The notes below the pieces were generated by a model. The model ran no database searches, had not been told where the DNA came from, and was given only the letters and a program-made list of their open reading frames with translations. DNA of 64,000 bases from assembly GCA_945865605.1 (NCBI GenBank), contig CAMBEL010000005.1:1-64000 (forward strand). Direction: 5' to 3'. The first letter of the stretch is position 1, and each line of letters opens with the position of its first letter. Made by a program: the position numbers and the translations under genes. Origin of the DNA: Bifidobacterium breve (GTDB lineage: Bacteria > Actinomycetota > Acidimicrobiia > IMCC26256 > JAENVU01). Below, one piece after another: positions 49,230-59,166 of this stretch.

Positions 49230-49275
49230 TAACCCTCTTTCACGCGGTAATGGAAGCATCATTGCTTCATCCATC

Positions 49276-49301
49276 AAAAAACCGCCCACCGAAGTGGACG
49301 G
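49276..49301 (-). terminator. Attenuator terminator in leuB leader
   Basis: Minus strand CCGTCCAC-TTCG-GTGGGCGG-TTTTTT (8-bp stem with one G-U, TTCG loop, T6 tract), about 47 nt before leuB GTG. Confidence 0.85.
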
Positions 49302-49331
49302 TTGGAAGCGAACGCCAGGATCGGCGCCCGC

Positions 49332-49379
49332 CTAAGAAATTACGATTGTTGTCGTTGCGGCTGGTTCAAATGAAAACAT
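49332..49379 (-). promoter_or_regulatory. Candidate leader peptide MFSFEPAATTTIVIS* of the leuB-ilvE-cimA attenuator
   Basis: ATGTTTTCATTTGAACCAGCCGCAACGACAACAATCGTAATTTCTTAG; Thr-Thr-Thr-Ile-Val-Ile run just before stop, stop about 30 nt before terminator. Confidence 0.65.
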
Positions 49380-49506
49380 GGAACCAACAGCATTGCAGCA
49401 GGTCAGGCCTTAGGTCAAACCATTTCCGTCAGTGCTAGGGCAAACAGACGGCGGTGCCAATGAGGGTTTCCACTTCTGGAAGGCTCAACTGCGCGAGGCT
49501 TGGCCC

Positions 49507-50199
49507 ATGGCCGAAGGCGGACGCAGCGGGTTCAGCAAATTCCTAATGTTGATCGTCATCGCGATTCTAGGTTTGGCACTCGCCTTCTGGTTGCTCATTC
49601 TGCGCAATGCCGCCGAAGACCCGGCCGTAATCCAAGAAACTCCGATCTCTGAAGGTGGCTCTCTCGACGGCGCGTGGACGCTTGTGCCGAATGATTCGTT
49701 CGGATCGTTCGCCGGTTTCCGCATAGACGAAGAATTCGTCGGCGCGATCAAGAACACAGCTACAGGCCGCACTGATGAAGTTTTTGGAAAAATGGAGATC
49801 AAGGGGGGCGCCGTGACGAGCGCGACTATCACCGCATCACTGTCGGCCCTAACAAGTGAACCCCAATTCCGAGTCGACGCGTTGAAGGGCGTGGGCCTGG
49901 AGACGGTCAAGTTCCCTGAGGCAACGTTTGTCCTCGTTACGCCAATCGCGTTAAGGCAACCTCAAGAAAAGGGGGTTACCAATTCATTCGACGCCACTGG
50001 AGATCTCACATTGCATGGCGTTACTAGGCGCGTGACGATTCCACTGGAGGGTAGGTGGGACGGAACGACCATCCAAGTAGTTGGGCATCTCCCGATTTCG
50101 CTAACAGAGTACGGCATCGTCAAGCCAACCACCCCCCGCGTCGCTTCGATCGCAGACGCAGGCGAGTTAGAAATCCAGTTGTTCTTCCTGAAGCAATAA
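49507..50199 (+). CDS. YceI-family protein with N-terminal TM anchor
   Basis: SLDGAWTLVPNDSFGSFAGFRIDEEFVGAIKNTATGRTDEVFGKMEIKGGAV..., LTLHGVTRRVTIPLEG. Confidence 0.87.
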   Translation: MAEGGRSGFSKFLMLIVIAILGLALAFWLLILRNAAEDPAVIQETPISEGGSLDGAWTLVPNDSFGSFAGFRIDEEFVGAIKNTATGRTDEVFGKMEIKGGAVTSATITASLSALTSEPQFRVDALKGVGLETVKFPEATFVLVTPIALRQPQEKGVTNSFDATGDLTLHGVTRRVTIPLEGRWDGTTIQVVGHLPISLTEYGIVKPTTPRVASIADAGELEIQLFFLKQ

Positions 50200-50240
50200 A
50201 AACAGCTACTTCGCAGGGCTTCGCCTAGCCTGACTAACCC

Positions 50241-50714
50241 ATGGACCAAACCCATCTGTCTCAGGCTGCGCATGACCGACTCCAAGAAGAGCTCGCGATG
50301 CGTTCAGGCCCCAACCGTCGCGACCTCGCCGACACGATTGAACGCGCACGCGAGTTAGGCGACCTCAAAGAGAATGCCGACTACCACGCGGCTAAAAATG
50401 AACAGGGGTTCAATGAAGCGCGTATACGCCAAATAGACGCGATGCTCAAAGATGTCGTAATCGTCGATACGACAGCTGCAGATGTCGTGGCACCTGGAAC
50501 GATCGTAGGAATCCTCATCGAAGGCGAAGCCGAGGCGACCGAGTATCTCATCGGATCAATAGAGGAACGGCCAGGCGACCGAGACGTTCTTTCTACGTCT
50601 TCTCCCCTAGGCAGAGTGCTTATGGGGAAGGCCGTCGGAGACCGAGCGAGCTACGAGACCCCGAGAAAAACAACGCTCAACGTTGAAGTCGTTACGATCC
50701 GTTCCGCGGAATAA
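50241..50714 (+). CDS. greA: Transcription elongation factor GreA
   Basis: DTIERARELGDLKENADYHAAKNEQGFNEARIRQIDAML; SPLGRVLMGKAVGD. Confidence 0.92.
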   Translation: MDQTHLSQAAHDRLQEELAMRSGPNRRDLADTIERARELGDLKENADYHAAKNEQGFNEARIRQIDAMLKDVVIVDTTAADVVAPGTIVGILIEGEAEATEYLIGSIEERPGDRDVLSTSSPLGRVLMGKAVGDRASYETPRKTTLNVEVVTIRSAE

Positions 50715-52239
50715 TTGCCCCCCAGGCACCACCACCTGGCGTTAGAACGCGGAGCACATCGCCGGCATCCAATTGAATGGTCACTTTGTCTGGCAATCGT
50801 TCAGCGCGCGTTTCATCGCCCCCGCGCAATAACCAGTTCTCTCCGATGGCGCCAGCACCGCCTCCAGTCAGACCCCACGGTTGAGTCACACGTCGTTCAC
50901 TAATGATTGACACTGTCACCGCCTCCAACATCTCTAGTTCCCTGACAATGCCATCACCTCCCGCGAACTCACCGGCACCACCACTGTCTCTACGTAACCC
51001 GTAACGCACGACTCTCATCGGTAGCAAGCGCTCTAGCGCCTCGACCGGCGTATCACGGGTGTTTGTCATGTTGGTATGAACGCCGCTCATTCCCGCGCGT
51101 CCAGGACGGCCACCTTGCCCACCACCGACCGTCTCGTAATACACCCATCCTTCGCCACCGACTAGGAGGTTGTTCATCGTCCCCTGGCTAGCAGCGCCCA
51201 CTTTTTCCGGTGCGACTGCTGCAAGTGCACGCAGGCAGACATCCGCGATGCGTTGGCTTACTTCTACGTTGCCGCCGCCGACGGCCGCGGGGAAAGCGGC
51301 TGCAACAATCGACCCTGCCGGAGCTTCCACGCGTACCGCGCGCAGCGCTCCTCCGTTGGCGGGAATCGTAGGGTCGGTCACGGCACGCAATGCAAACCCA
51401 ACCGCGCTCACCGTCACCGCGTGCACGGCATTGACGTTGCCCGGACGCTGCATGTCTGTTCCGGTGAAATCGAACGTCGCAGTGTCGCCGTCGATGACAA
51501 GAGTCAGTGCTATTCGCGCTGGCGATTGTTGATGCGGGAGTGATCCCGTCGAATCCATAACGTCTTCCGCTGTCCAGACTCCATCGGGGAGCGAAGCGAT
51601 CGCGGCCCGCATGCGCCGTTCTCCGTAATCCACAACCGCTGCAAATGGCGAGCCAGCGAATGTTGCAAGCCGTGCAACCCCCAAGCGGTTTGCGCCAATC
51701 TGTGCATCGAGATCGGCGCGGCGCTCGTCTGGAGTCCTTGACGACGCGACAAATATCTCGACGATGCCATCGTCAAGCACAACGGGAGGGAGACGCAATC
51801 CTTCCTGCGCAATGTGCGTCGCCTCCGGCGGCATTGACCCCGGAGTCATACCGCCTAGATCTGCGTGGTGCGCCCTGTTAGCCGCCCACCCAACCAGCAC
51901 TCCATCAACAACACAGGGGGCAACCAACGTGACGTCATTCAAGTGGGTCCCGCCAGCGAACGGATCATTGACGATGATCTGGCCGCCTGATCCAACTGCG
52001 TATCCACATGCATCAATTGCGGCTTGAACGGCAGCTGGCATTGAGCCGAGGTGAACGGGAATGTGTTCCGCTTGGCCAAGCAACTCACCCTCGGGGGTAA
52101 ACACAGCAGCAGAACAGTCTTGGCGTTCCTTGATATTTGGACTACTTGCGCCGCGCTGCAACACAACGCCCATCTCGTATGCGATGCCAGAGAGCCTCGA
52201 AGTCAAGATCTCGAGATCGGCTGGATCGAGTTCGGTCAT
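50692..52239 (-). CDS. hyuB: Hydantoinase B/oxoprolinase family protein
   Basis: LSGIAYEMGVVLQRGASSPNIKERQDCSAAVFTPEGELLGQAEHIPVHLGSM, GGTHLNDVTLVAP. Confidence 0.9.
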   Translation of the reverse strand: MTELDPADLEILTSRLSGIAYEMGVVLQRGASSPNIKERQDCSAAVFTPEGELLGQAEHIPVHLGSMPAAVQAAIDACGYAVGSGGQIIVNDPFAGGTHLNDVTLVAPCVVDGVLVGWAANRAHHADLGGMTPGSMPPEATHIAQEGLRLPPVVLDDGIVEIFVASSRTPDERRADLDAQIGANRLGVARLATFAGSPFAAVVDYGERRMRAAIASLPDGVWTAEDVMDSTGSLPHQQSPARIALTLVIDGDTATFDFTGTDMQRPGNVNAVHAVTVSAVGFALRAVTDPTIPANGGALRAVRVEAPAGSIVAAAFPAAVGGGNVEVSQRIADVCLRALAAVAPEKVGAASQGTMNNLLVGGEGWVYYETVGGGQGGRPGRAGMSGVHTNMTNTRDTPVEALERLLPMRVVRYGLRRDSGGAGEFAGGDGIVRELEMLEAVTVSIISERRVTQPWGLTGGGAGAIGENWLLRGGDETRAERLPDKVTIQLDAGDVLRVLTPGGGAWGAIIPRNGS

Positions 52240-54017
52240 TGTTCAGACCTTTCAAGCAACAACGCTCCAAGAGGACCGGGCTCGGCGCGCCAACCATTCG
52301 GTATCCAGATGGTGCAGTCTGGCTCACTAATAACTTCCGGCCCGCGCGCGCTTTGCCGAACGAGTGCGGGTAACGCTGAAGGATCGACCTGTGCGGCAAC
52401 CTGCGCTCGCGCTCTCAACGCGATTACTTCGACCTGAACACCGGGTCGCATGTATCCGTTGCGTCGCTCATGTTCGATCGCGAACTCTTCGATTGAACTG
52501 ACTGTGATTTCGTGGCTCTGGCCTTCGTAACGACAATCAACAAAACTCTCGACCATCGGGGAACCCTCGAGCAATCCGGAAACGTCGTTTTCCAACTTCC
52601 GTAGTGCATCGGCGAGCCCGCCTGTACTTCCAGGCGTCGGCCATGACCGAACGAGATCGCGCTGCATTGGGGAGGTCAACAGACCGACAGCCGAAAACAC
52701 GCCAGCTCTCGACGGAATAATCACAGCCCGCATCTCAAGGGCTTCTGCGATCGCGCACCCATGAAGCGGTCCCGCTCCACCGAATGCGACCAACACAAGT
52801 TCACGCGGATCTACGCCCTGAGACACGGTTACGAGTCGGACGGCGCGCTCAATGGAAGCGTCGACGACGCGCACTACGCCCTCTGCCGATACCCCAGCGT
52901 TTTCGAGCGCCGCGCGCGCCAGGTCGATCCGCAATGGTCCAATGCCAGGGAACGATGTCCCCTCCGGAATTCTCCCTAAAACTAGGTCGGCGTCAGTCAC
53001 GGTCGGTTCGGTTCCTGAGCCATAACACGCAGGTCCCGGTACCGCTCCCGCGCTGTTCGGTCCAACAACGAGAGCACCGCCAGCATCAATTCGTGCGATG
53101 GAACCGCCTCCGGCTCCGATCGTGTGGATCGACAACGAAGGAAGTCGAATCGGGAACCCACCGACCGTGTGGCTAGACGTCGGTTCAGGAACTCCGCCTC
53201 GGATCAAACAGACATCGGTGCTCGTACCACCCATGTCGAATGCAACCGCATCGCCGAATCCGCAAGCAGTAACCAAAGCCGATGCAGCGCGCACGCCGCC
53301 CGCTGGACCCGACAGCAATAGTGCGGCAGGTGTTGCTGCCGCTTCGCGAGCAGGTACCAGGCCCCCGGCCGAAGTCATAACGAGCACCGTCTCGCCGAGA
53401 TCATCGATCGCCTCGAGATACCTCCTGCAGATCGGCCGCAGATACGCATTGGCAACCGTCGTCACTGTGCGTTCGTATTCACGGAACTCAGGTGAGACCT
53501 CGTGCGAACAAATGACATCCATGCCGCGGTTCCGCAACTCTTGAGCCACCGCGATCTCGTCGGTCGCGTCGAGGTCGGCATGCAGGAGGCACACAGCTAC
53601 CGCGTCCACATCAGTCGGTATCGCGTCAAGATCCGTGAGGTCGAGTTCATTGACCCTGTGGCCGCTGGCATCGATTCGTCCCGTCACCTCAAATCGCAGT
53701 TCGCGCGACACCAACGGAATCGGCCGATCAACGAATGTGTCATACAAAGACGGTCGCGATTGGCGCGCGATCTCGATGACGTCGGCGAAACCTTTCGTAG
53801 AAACAAGCGCCACCCGCGCCCCTTGGCGCTGCAACAATGCATTGATTGGCACTGTCGTCCCATGAGCGAGAACACCAGGACGACCAAGGCCTAGCGCTTC
53901 GATACCAGCACCAACCGCAGACGCGGGATCTCGCGGTGTAGAAGCAATCTTGACCACACTGCCATCGTCGCCAACAACATCCGTGAACGTCCCGCCCGTA
54001 TCAACGCCAACCCGCAT
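52236..54017 (-). CDS. hyuA: Hydantoinase A/oxoprolinase family protein
   Basis: MRVGVDTGGTFTDVV, LAHGTTVPINALLQRQGARVALVSTKGFADVIEI; 4-nt overlap with hyuB. Confidence 0.93.
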   Translation of the reverse strand: MRVGVDTGGTFTDVVGDDGSVVKIASTPRDPASAVGAGIEALGLGRPGVLAHGTTVPINALLQRQGARVALVSTKGFADVIEIARQSRPSLYDTFVDRPIPLVSRELRFEVTGRIDASGHRVNELDLTDLDAIPTDVDAVAVCLLHADLDATDEIAVAQELRNRGMDVICSHEVSPEFREYERTVTTVANAYLRPICRRYLEAIDDLGETVLVMTSAGGLVPAREAAATPAALLLSGPAGGVRAASALVTACGFGDAVAFDMGGTSTDVCLIRGGVPEPTSSHTVGGFPIRLPSLSIHTIGAGGGSIARIDAGGALVVGPNSAGAVPGPACYGSGTEPTVTDADLVLGRIPEGTSFPGIGPLRIDLARAALENAGVSAEGVVRVVDASIERAVRLVTVSQGVDPRELVLVAFGGAGPLHGCAIAEALEMRAVIIPSRAGVFSAVGLLTSPMQRDLVRSWPTPGSTGGLADALRKLENDVSGLLEGSPMVESFVDCRYEGQSHEITVSSIEEFAIEHERRNGYMRPGVQVEVIALRARAQVAAQVDPSALPALVRQSARGPEVISEPDCTIWIPNGWRAEPGPLGALLLERSEQ

Positions 54018-54057
54018 TAGATCAGCGTGTCACAACGCGAAGAGACGAATGAACCGA

Positions 54058-56001
54058 TCATTCAACCGTTGCAACGACAAGCGAGGTGAGTTCTTCCAAC
54101 CGGTTGCGCTGTGTCGGGTCTAGATCTCCTAATGCGAGACCGAGTAGGTAGAGAGACCAAACGGTCTCAGCTCGTTTGGTATGCGCAGCGAGTTGAAGAA
54201 CAGACTCTTCGGTTAACCCGTCAAGTCGCCCAGCCGCAGCGCGAAGGAGCGCAGCATCTACCACCAATCTCGCCACCGTATCTTCGGCTTCGTGCCCCAA
54301 GCCAAGACGACCCACGAGACTTCGAGCGACGGGTTCCGCGGAGTTATCTTCGCCCGCGGCCTCCAACACGAGCGCCGATAACAACACGAGTTCTGGATGC
54401 GCCAGGTGTTCGTGTGCGGCGAGCGCGAACGGATCCGCCTTTATCTGTCTGCCAACTCGGTCTACGAGTTCAAACCTCAAGACATGGCTTGGTTCAATGA
54501 TGAATGGGTCGGCTCGTCTCCGGGCAACGGCGTTCGCTAGTTCGGGTAACGACCGCGCGAGTACACCGGTTGTCTCCAAGAATCGCCACGTCCGTTCATT
54601 GCCATGCGCGAGCAGGTCGAATAACCGCGCGGCGGCCGCAGGAGTCCAGGCGGTATCGCTCGAGCTAGGCCGACCTAGGCGATCGAGCAGCTTGGTTCCG
54701 GGGCGCGCTCCACCCGTGACAGCACCAGCGGCTTCGAGAGCGATCGTGAGCAACTCGCTTTCCGGAGGTTGAGCAGCTAGATCAACGATTCCATCATCAA
54801 CCCGCAGCCACCCGAGGTCCGGCATCGAGTCGGGCGTTATCTGGGCAGTTTCATCCCATACCTTTTCGAGACGCCGTCGCAACAAAGGCGGAGCCATAAG
54901 GGTCGTAATAAGAACCACGAGTAGGAGAGCCGCGTAAAGCGGACCATCGAGGATCCCGCGCTGGAGACCGATCGTCGCAAAGATCAGTCCAACTTCGCCT
55001 CGGGGAAGCATCCCTAGCCCAATAACCCACCGGTCACCCGGCGCCCCTACCGCGCCCCAGGCTGAGACCAACTTGCCAATCACCCCGACAACAAGCAGGG
55101 CCGTGGCGATTGCCAACACTTGACCATCGAAGAACGAACCGATATCTATTGAGATACCGATCCCAAGGAAGAACACTGGGATAAAGAGATACCCAACCGG
55201 CGCCAGCTCCCGCTCTATGCGCTCCTTTTGATCACTGCGTGACAGCGCAAGTCCAGCCACAAATGCGCCCACGACTGGAGCGAGGCGCGCAAAGCTCGCG
55301 ATTTGGGCGAACGCGAGCGTGAAGGCGAGAGCGATCGCAACCAATGTGCCGGCTGACCGCGCGTATTTCTGTACAAACCGAAAAAATGGTGGACCAAGAC
55401 GCCCACCGATCACGACAGTAACGATGAGAAATCCTGCTGCGACGCCGACGATCCCTGCGACGGCGAGCATCGAGACACTGCCATCGGCGACGATGCGCAC
55501 AACCACCGTCAGAATCACGAGACCGAGCACATCATCGACGACTGCAGCACCGAGCACAGTTCTTGCCTCGATCGATGAGAGCGCGCGCAAATCGCTAAAC
55601 ACGCGCGCCGTAAGGCCAACACTTGTGGCCGCAAGGGCTGCACCTAAGAACAGCGATACGTTCGCCACTTCACCGAAGGCCATGCCGACGGCGAAGCCAC
55701 CAAGCATCGGGAGCACTACGCCGAGCAGCCCGACGCCTATCGACGCTCGCCCCACCGCGGCGAGCCCCTTTACATCCATCTCGAGCCCAACCTGCAACAA
55801 CAAGAGGATCACGCCTAGTTCGCCAAGAACCAGCAGCACTTCGCTCGGACCGACCAAAGCGAGTACCGATGGACCAACAATGACGCCAGCAACGATCTCG
55901 CCAACGACGGTCGGAATCCGAATTCGTTCTGCGACCTCAGCCGCAATCTTCGCGGCAACAAGAACTACGAGAATGTCTAATAGGACTTCGCCAACGTTCA
56001 T
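54058..56001 (-). CDS. CPA2-type cation:proton antiporter with C-terminal GlnD-HD-like extension
   Basis: TM core (VAAKIAAEVAERIRIPTVVGEIVAGVIVGPSVLALV, LGAAVVDDVLGLVIL, MLPRGEVGLIFATIGLQRG); C-terminal 210 aa soluble. Confidence 0.9.
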   Translation of the reverse strand: MNVGEVLLDILVVLVAAKIAAEVAERIRIPTVVGEIVAGVIVGPSVLALVGPSEVLLVLGELGVILLLLQVGLEMDVKGLAAVGRASIGVGLLGVVLPMLGGFAVGMAFGEVANVSLFLGAALAATSVGLTARVFSDLRALSSIEARTVLGAAVVDDVLGLVILTVVVRIVADGSVSMLAVAGIVGVAAGFLIVTVVIGGRLGPPFFRFVQKYARSAGTLVAIALAFTLAFAQIASFARLAPVVGAFVAGLALSRSDQKERIERELAPVGYLFIPVFFLGIGISIDIGSFFDGQVLAIATALLVVGVIGKLVSAWGAVGAPGDRWVIGLGMLPRGEVGLIFATIGLQRGILDGPLYAALLLVVLITTLMAPPLLRRRLEKVWDETAQITPDSMPDLGWLRVDDGIVDLAAQPPESELLTIALEAAGAVTGGARPGTKLLDRLGRPSSSDTAWTPAAAARLFDLLAHGNERTWRFLETTGVLARSLPELANAVARRRADPFIIEPSHVLRFELVDRVGRQIKADPFALAAHEHLAHPELVLLSALVLEAAGEDNSAEPVARSLVGRLGLGHEAEDTVARLVVDAALLRAAAGRLDGLTEESVLQLAAHTKRAETVWSLYLLGLALGDLDPTQRNRLEELTSLVVATVE

Positions 56002-56254
56002 TTCAGGTTCCGTTGACTATCTGCAGAGTAGGCATCTCGGGTGCTCAAGGCGCCACCTGCATCAATGACTGAGGGCATGCTAGGAAAATAGCAAACAAGA
56101 TTTCGGGATTGTGGCGTTGATTTGAAAGATCCTCAAAGGCCGTGGTCGGTGGGTCGCATTTATCCAATCGACCATTCGATCGCTGCTCCCCTATCCTGAG
56201 AGGCCCGAAACCGCAACGTCCCTCGGACGCATCACCGACCCGGAGCAATCAAGA

Positions 56255-57655
56255 ATGCCCAAGACGCTCAGCGACAAGATCTGGGAAAACCATGTCGTGC
56301 ATCGCGCAACCAATGAGCCCGACCTTCTCTATATTGATCTGCACCTAGTCCACGAAGTCACGTCGCCGCAGGCATTCGATGGCCTTCGCATGAACGGCCG
56401 CACGGTACGACGCCCGGAACTCACTGTCGCCACGATGGATCACAACGTGCCCACGGAGGGACTCGAACGCGGAATCGAAGATCCCGTATCGCGGCGCCAA
56501 ATCGAAGTACTCGCAACGAACTGCGATGAGTTTGGGATCAAGTGCTACGGAATGGGAGACCGGCTACAGGGAATTGTGCACGTGATCGGGCCCGAGCAGG
56601 GACTGACACAACCCGGCATGACGATCGTTTGTGGAGATAGTCACACCTCTACCCACGGCGCGTTCGGCGCGCTCGCCTTCGGTATCGGCACCAGCGAAGT
56701 TGAACATGTACTCGCGACCCAGACTCTGCCGCAACAGCGGCCAGGAACAATGGCGGTAACCGTCAATGGTGAACTCCCTGATGGAGTTACGGCAAAGGAT
56801 CTCGTGTTGGCGATCATCGGTCGCCTCGGTACGGGCGGCGGAATCGGTTCAGTCATTGAGTACCGCGGTTCTGCCATTCGCAGTCTCTCGATGGAAGGGC
56901 GAATGACCGTCTGCAACATGTCGATTGAAGCTGGCGCGCGCGCAGGGCTAATCGCGCCCGATGAAACTACATTTGCTTACCTCAAGGGTCGGGCGTTCGC
57001 TCCTGAGGGCGACCAATGGGAACGCGCGCTCGATGCGTGGCGCAAACTGGCAACCGACGAAGGTGCAACCTTCGACAGCGAGGTCATCATCGATGCCGCG
57101 ACTCTCGCTCCCAGCGTCACATGGGGTACGAACCCAGGCCAGGTCACCACGATAGATGCCGTTGTTCCTGATCCCAACTCGTACGACGATCCAGCGCAAC
57201 GCGAAGCCGCTACTCGCGCGCTGCAATACATGGGACTCACGGCCGGCACGCCGATCCGAGAGATTTCGGTCGATACCGTGTTCATCGGATCTTGCACTAA
57301 CTCGCGCATTGAAGATCTTCGTGCGGCTGCAGCTGTTGTGCGAGGACGTTCTGTTCGTGCAGGAGTGCGAACTCTGGTCGTTCCAGGCTCCTTCGCCGTC
57401 AAGGAACAAGCCATCGCCGAAGGACTCGACAAGGTGTTTCGCGATGCCGGATTCGATTGGAGAGAACCGGGATGTTCGATGTGCTTGGCGATGAACCCAG
57501 ACAAACTCACAGTTGGCGAGAGATGCGCGAGCACTAGCAACCGCAACTTTGAGGGGCGGCAAGGAAAGGGCGGTCGCACCCACCTAGTGTCTCCTGCCGT
57601 CGCCGCCGCAACTGCTATCGCGGGTCACTTCGCCACGCCAGAGGACCTGAACTGA
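56255..57655 (+). CDS. leuC: 3-isopropylmalate dehydratase large subunit
   Basis: [90 protein letters not shown]. Confidence 0.96.
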   Translation: MPKTLSDKIWENHVVHRATNEPDLLYIDLHLVHEVTSPQAFDGLRMNGRTVRRPELTVATMDHNVPTEGLERGIEDPVSRRQIEVLATNCDEFGIKCYGMGDRLQGIVHVIGPEQGLTQPGMTIVCGDSHTSTHGAFGALAFGIGTSEVEHVLATQTLPQQRPGTMAVTVNGELPDGVTAKDLVLAIIGRLGTGGGIGSVIEYRGSAIRSLSMEGRMTVCNMSIEAGARAGLIAPDETTFAYLKGRAFAPEGDQWERALDAWRKLATDEGATFDSEVIIDAATLAPSVTWGTNPGQVTTIDAVVPDPNSYDDPAQREAATRALQYMGLTAGTPIREISVDTVFIGSCTNSRIEDLRAAAAVVRGRSVRAGVRTLVVPGSFAVKEQAIAEGLDKVFRDAGFDWREPGCSMCLAMNPDKLTVGERCASTSNRNFEGRQGKGGRTHLVSPAVAAATAIAGHFATPEDLN

Positions 57656-58251
57656 TGGAACCGGTAAGCGAGATCATCGGTCGCGCAGTGCCATTGGATC
57701 GGTCCGATGTCGATACCGACCAGATCATTCCGTCCGATTGGTTGAAGCGTGTAGAACGCACGGGATTCGGCGCAGGTCTGTTCTCTGAATGGCGCGAGCA
57801 ATCCGATTTCGTTCTCAACCAGTCACGCTATAGCGATGCAGTGATACTCGTGGCTGGCCCAAACTTCGGTACCGGATCATCCCGCGAGCATGCGGTGTGG
57901 GCCCTACAGGACTATGGATTTCGAGCCGTCATCTCCTCGCGATTCGCGGATATTTTCCGCAACAACTCAACGAAGTCCGGACTCGTCCCCGTGACGCTCC
58001 CGAAAGAAGTTGTGGATCGCATCATGCGGGCGGTCGAAGATGACACATCGATCGAGGTGGTGATCGATGTTGTCGATCGACGCGTTGCAGTACCAGCGAT
58101 CGACCTGGACGAGCCGTTCGACCTAGACGACTACACGCACCACCGTTTGATAAATGGCCTAGATGACATAGGTATCACCGAGGCCCGCGTATCCGAGATT
58201 GATGTCTTCGAAGCCAACCGTCCGTCATGGCTACCGGCTCTGCGCTCCTGA
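57655..58251 (+). CDS. leuD: 3-isopropylmalate dehydratase small subunit
   Basis: GRAVPLDRSDVDTDQIIPSDWLKRVERTGFGAGLF, GPNFGTGSSREHAVWALQDYGFRAVISSRFADIFRNNSTKSGLVPV. Confidence 0.96.
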   Translation: MEPVSEIIGRAVPLDRSDVDTDQIIPSDWLKRVERTGFGAGLFSEWREQSDFVLNQSRYSDAVILVAGPNFGTGSSREHAVWALQDYGFRAVISSRFADIFRNNSTKSGLVPVTLPKEVVDRIMRAVEDDTSIEVVIDVVDRRVAVPAIDLDEPFDLDDYTHHRLINGLDDIGITEARVSEIDVFEANRPSWLPALRS

Positions 58252-58280
58252 CGCTACGGCGTACCTCTCAGTCCGGTTCG

Positions 58281-59138
58281 TCAAATAACAAATAGTGCCA
58301 GAGTCACGATCGCCGCGTTATATACGGCGTGCGCGAACAATGCCGGTCCCAACCGGTGTGCTTTGTGACGTATCGCACCAAGACAGAGGCCAACCGTCAA
58401 GATCATGGCGAAGATTCCCACGTTTCCCCATCCTTCATCGGGCGAAACGTGCATCAGGGCGAACAGCGCGGCTTGGACGAAGAGACCGATAGTGATCCCC
58501 CAACGCGCTACAACACCGCCCTGCACGAGGCCGCGGAAGAACAACTCCTCGAAAAAGGGTGCGCCGACCACTGCAACTACGACTATGACGACAGTTCCGA
58601 GGGCACCCGAGTCGGCGATCGGCCCCAATACGTCATCCGCACCGGTCGGAGTGAGGTCGGGAGCCAGCGATTCAAACACTTTTGCAACAATGCCAACGGC
58701 GAAGACCATCGCGATCCCGAGTCCAAGACCTTGTGCGGCATCGACCCAACGCAAGCGCGTAAGGCCAAGATCTTTGAGGCTGCCCGATCCTTTGCGGTGC
58801 ACTGCGACAATGCACGAGCCCAGGAGCCCAGTCCACAATCCCAGAGCGGAGCCAAACATGACAGCTGGATCCGAAGTCTCAAACCCTGCGGCGAGCAGTG
58901 TCACGACTACACCCGCCGCAAGCCCGAGACCAACGAGCATTCCTATCAAGGCGGTCCATCCAGCCCTAATGCCAACTACAGTTATATCCGGCGATGTCAC
59001 CACCGAAGTAGGAACGGAATCGGTATAGCCAGTCCAAGTTGTCCCGTCCCACCAGCGCCAAGATGCGACGCTCCAAGGATCGGAATACCAGCCTGGCGGC
59101 GCAATCGGCGGTGTCAACTTCCCGCCGCCGATTGCCAC
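58281..59138 (-). CDS. DUF2510-containing CPBP-family intramembrane (CAAX) protease
   Basis: PPGWYSDPWSVASWRWWDGTTWTGYT; FFEELFFRGLVQGG; FALMHVSPDEG. Confidence 0.87.
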   Translation of the reverse strand: MAIGGGKLTPPIAPPGWYSDPWSVASWRWWDGTTWTGYTDSVPTSVVTSPDITVVGIRAGWTALIGMLVGLGLAAGVVVTLLAAGFETSDPAVMFGSALGLWTGLLGSCIVAVHRKGSGSLKDLGLTRLRWVDAAQGLGLGIAMVFAVGIVAKVFESLAPDLTPTGADDVLGPIADSGALGTVVIVVVAVVGAPFFEELFFRGLVQGGVVARWGITIGLFVQAALFALMHVSPDEGWGNVGIFAMILTVGLCLGAIRHKAHRLGPALFAHAVYNAAIVTLALFVI

Positions 59139-59166
59139 AAACGTCGGAATGCCCGACGGTTACGAG

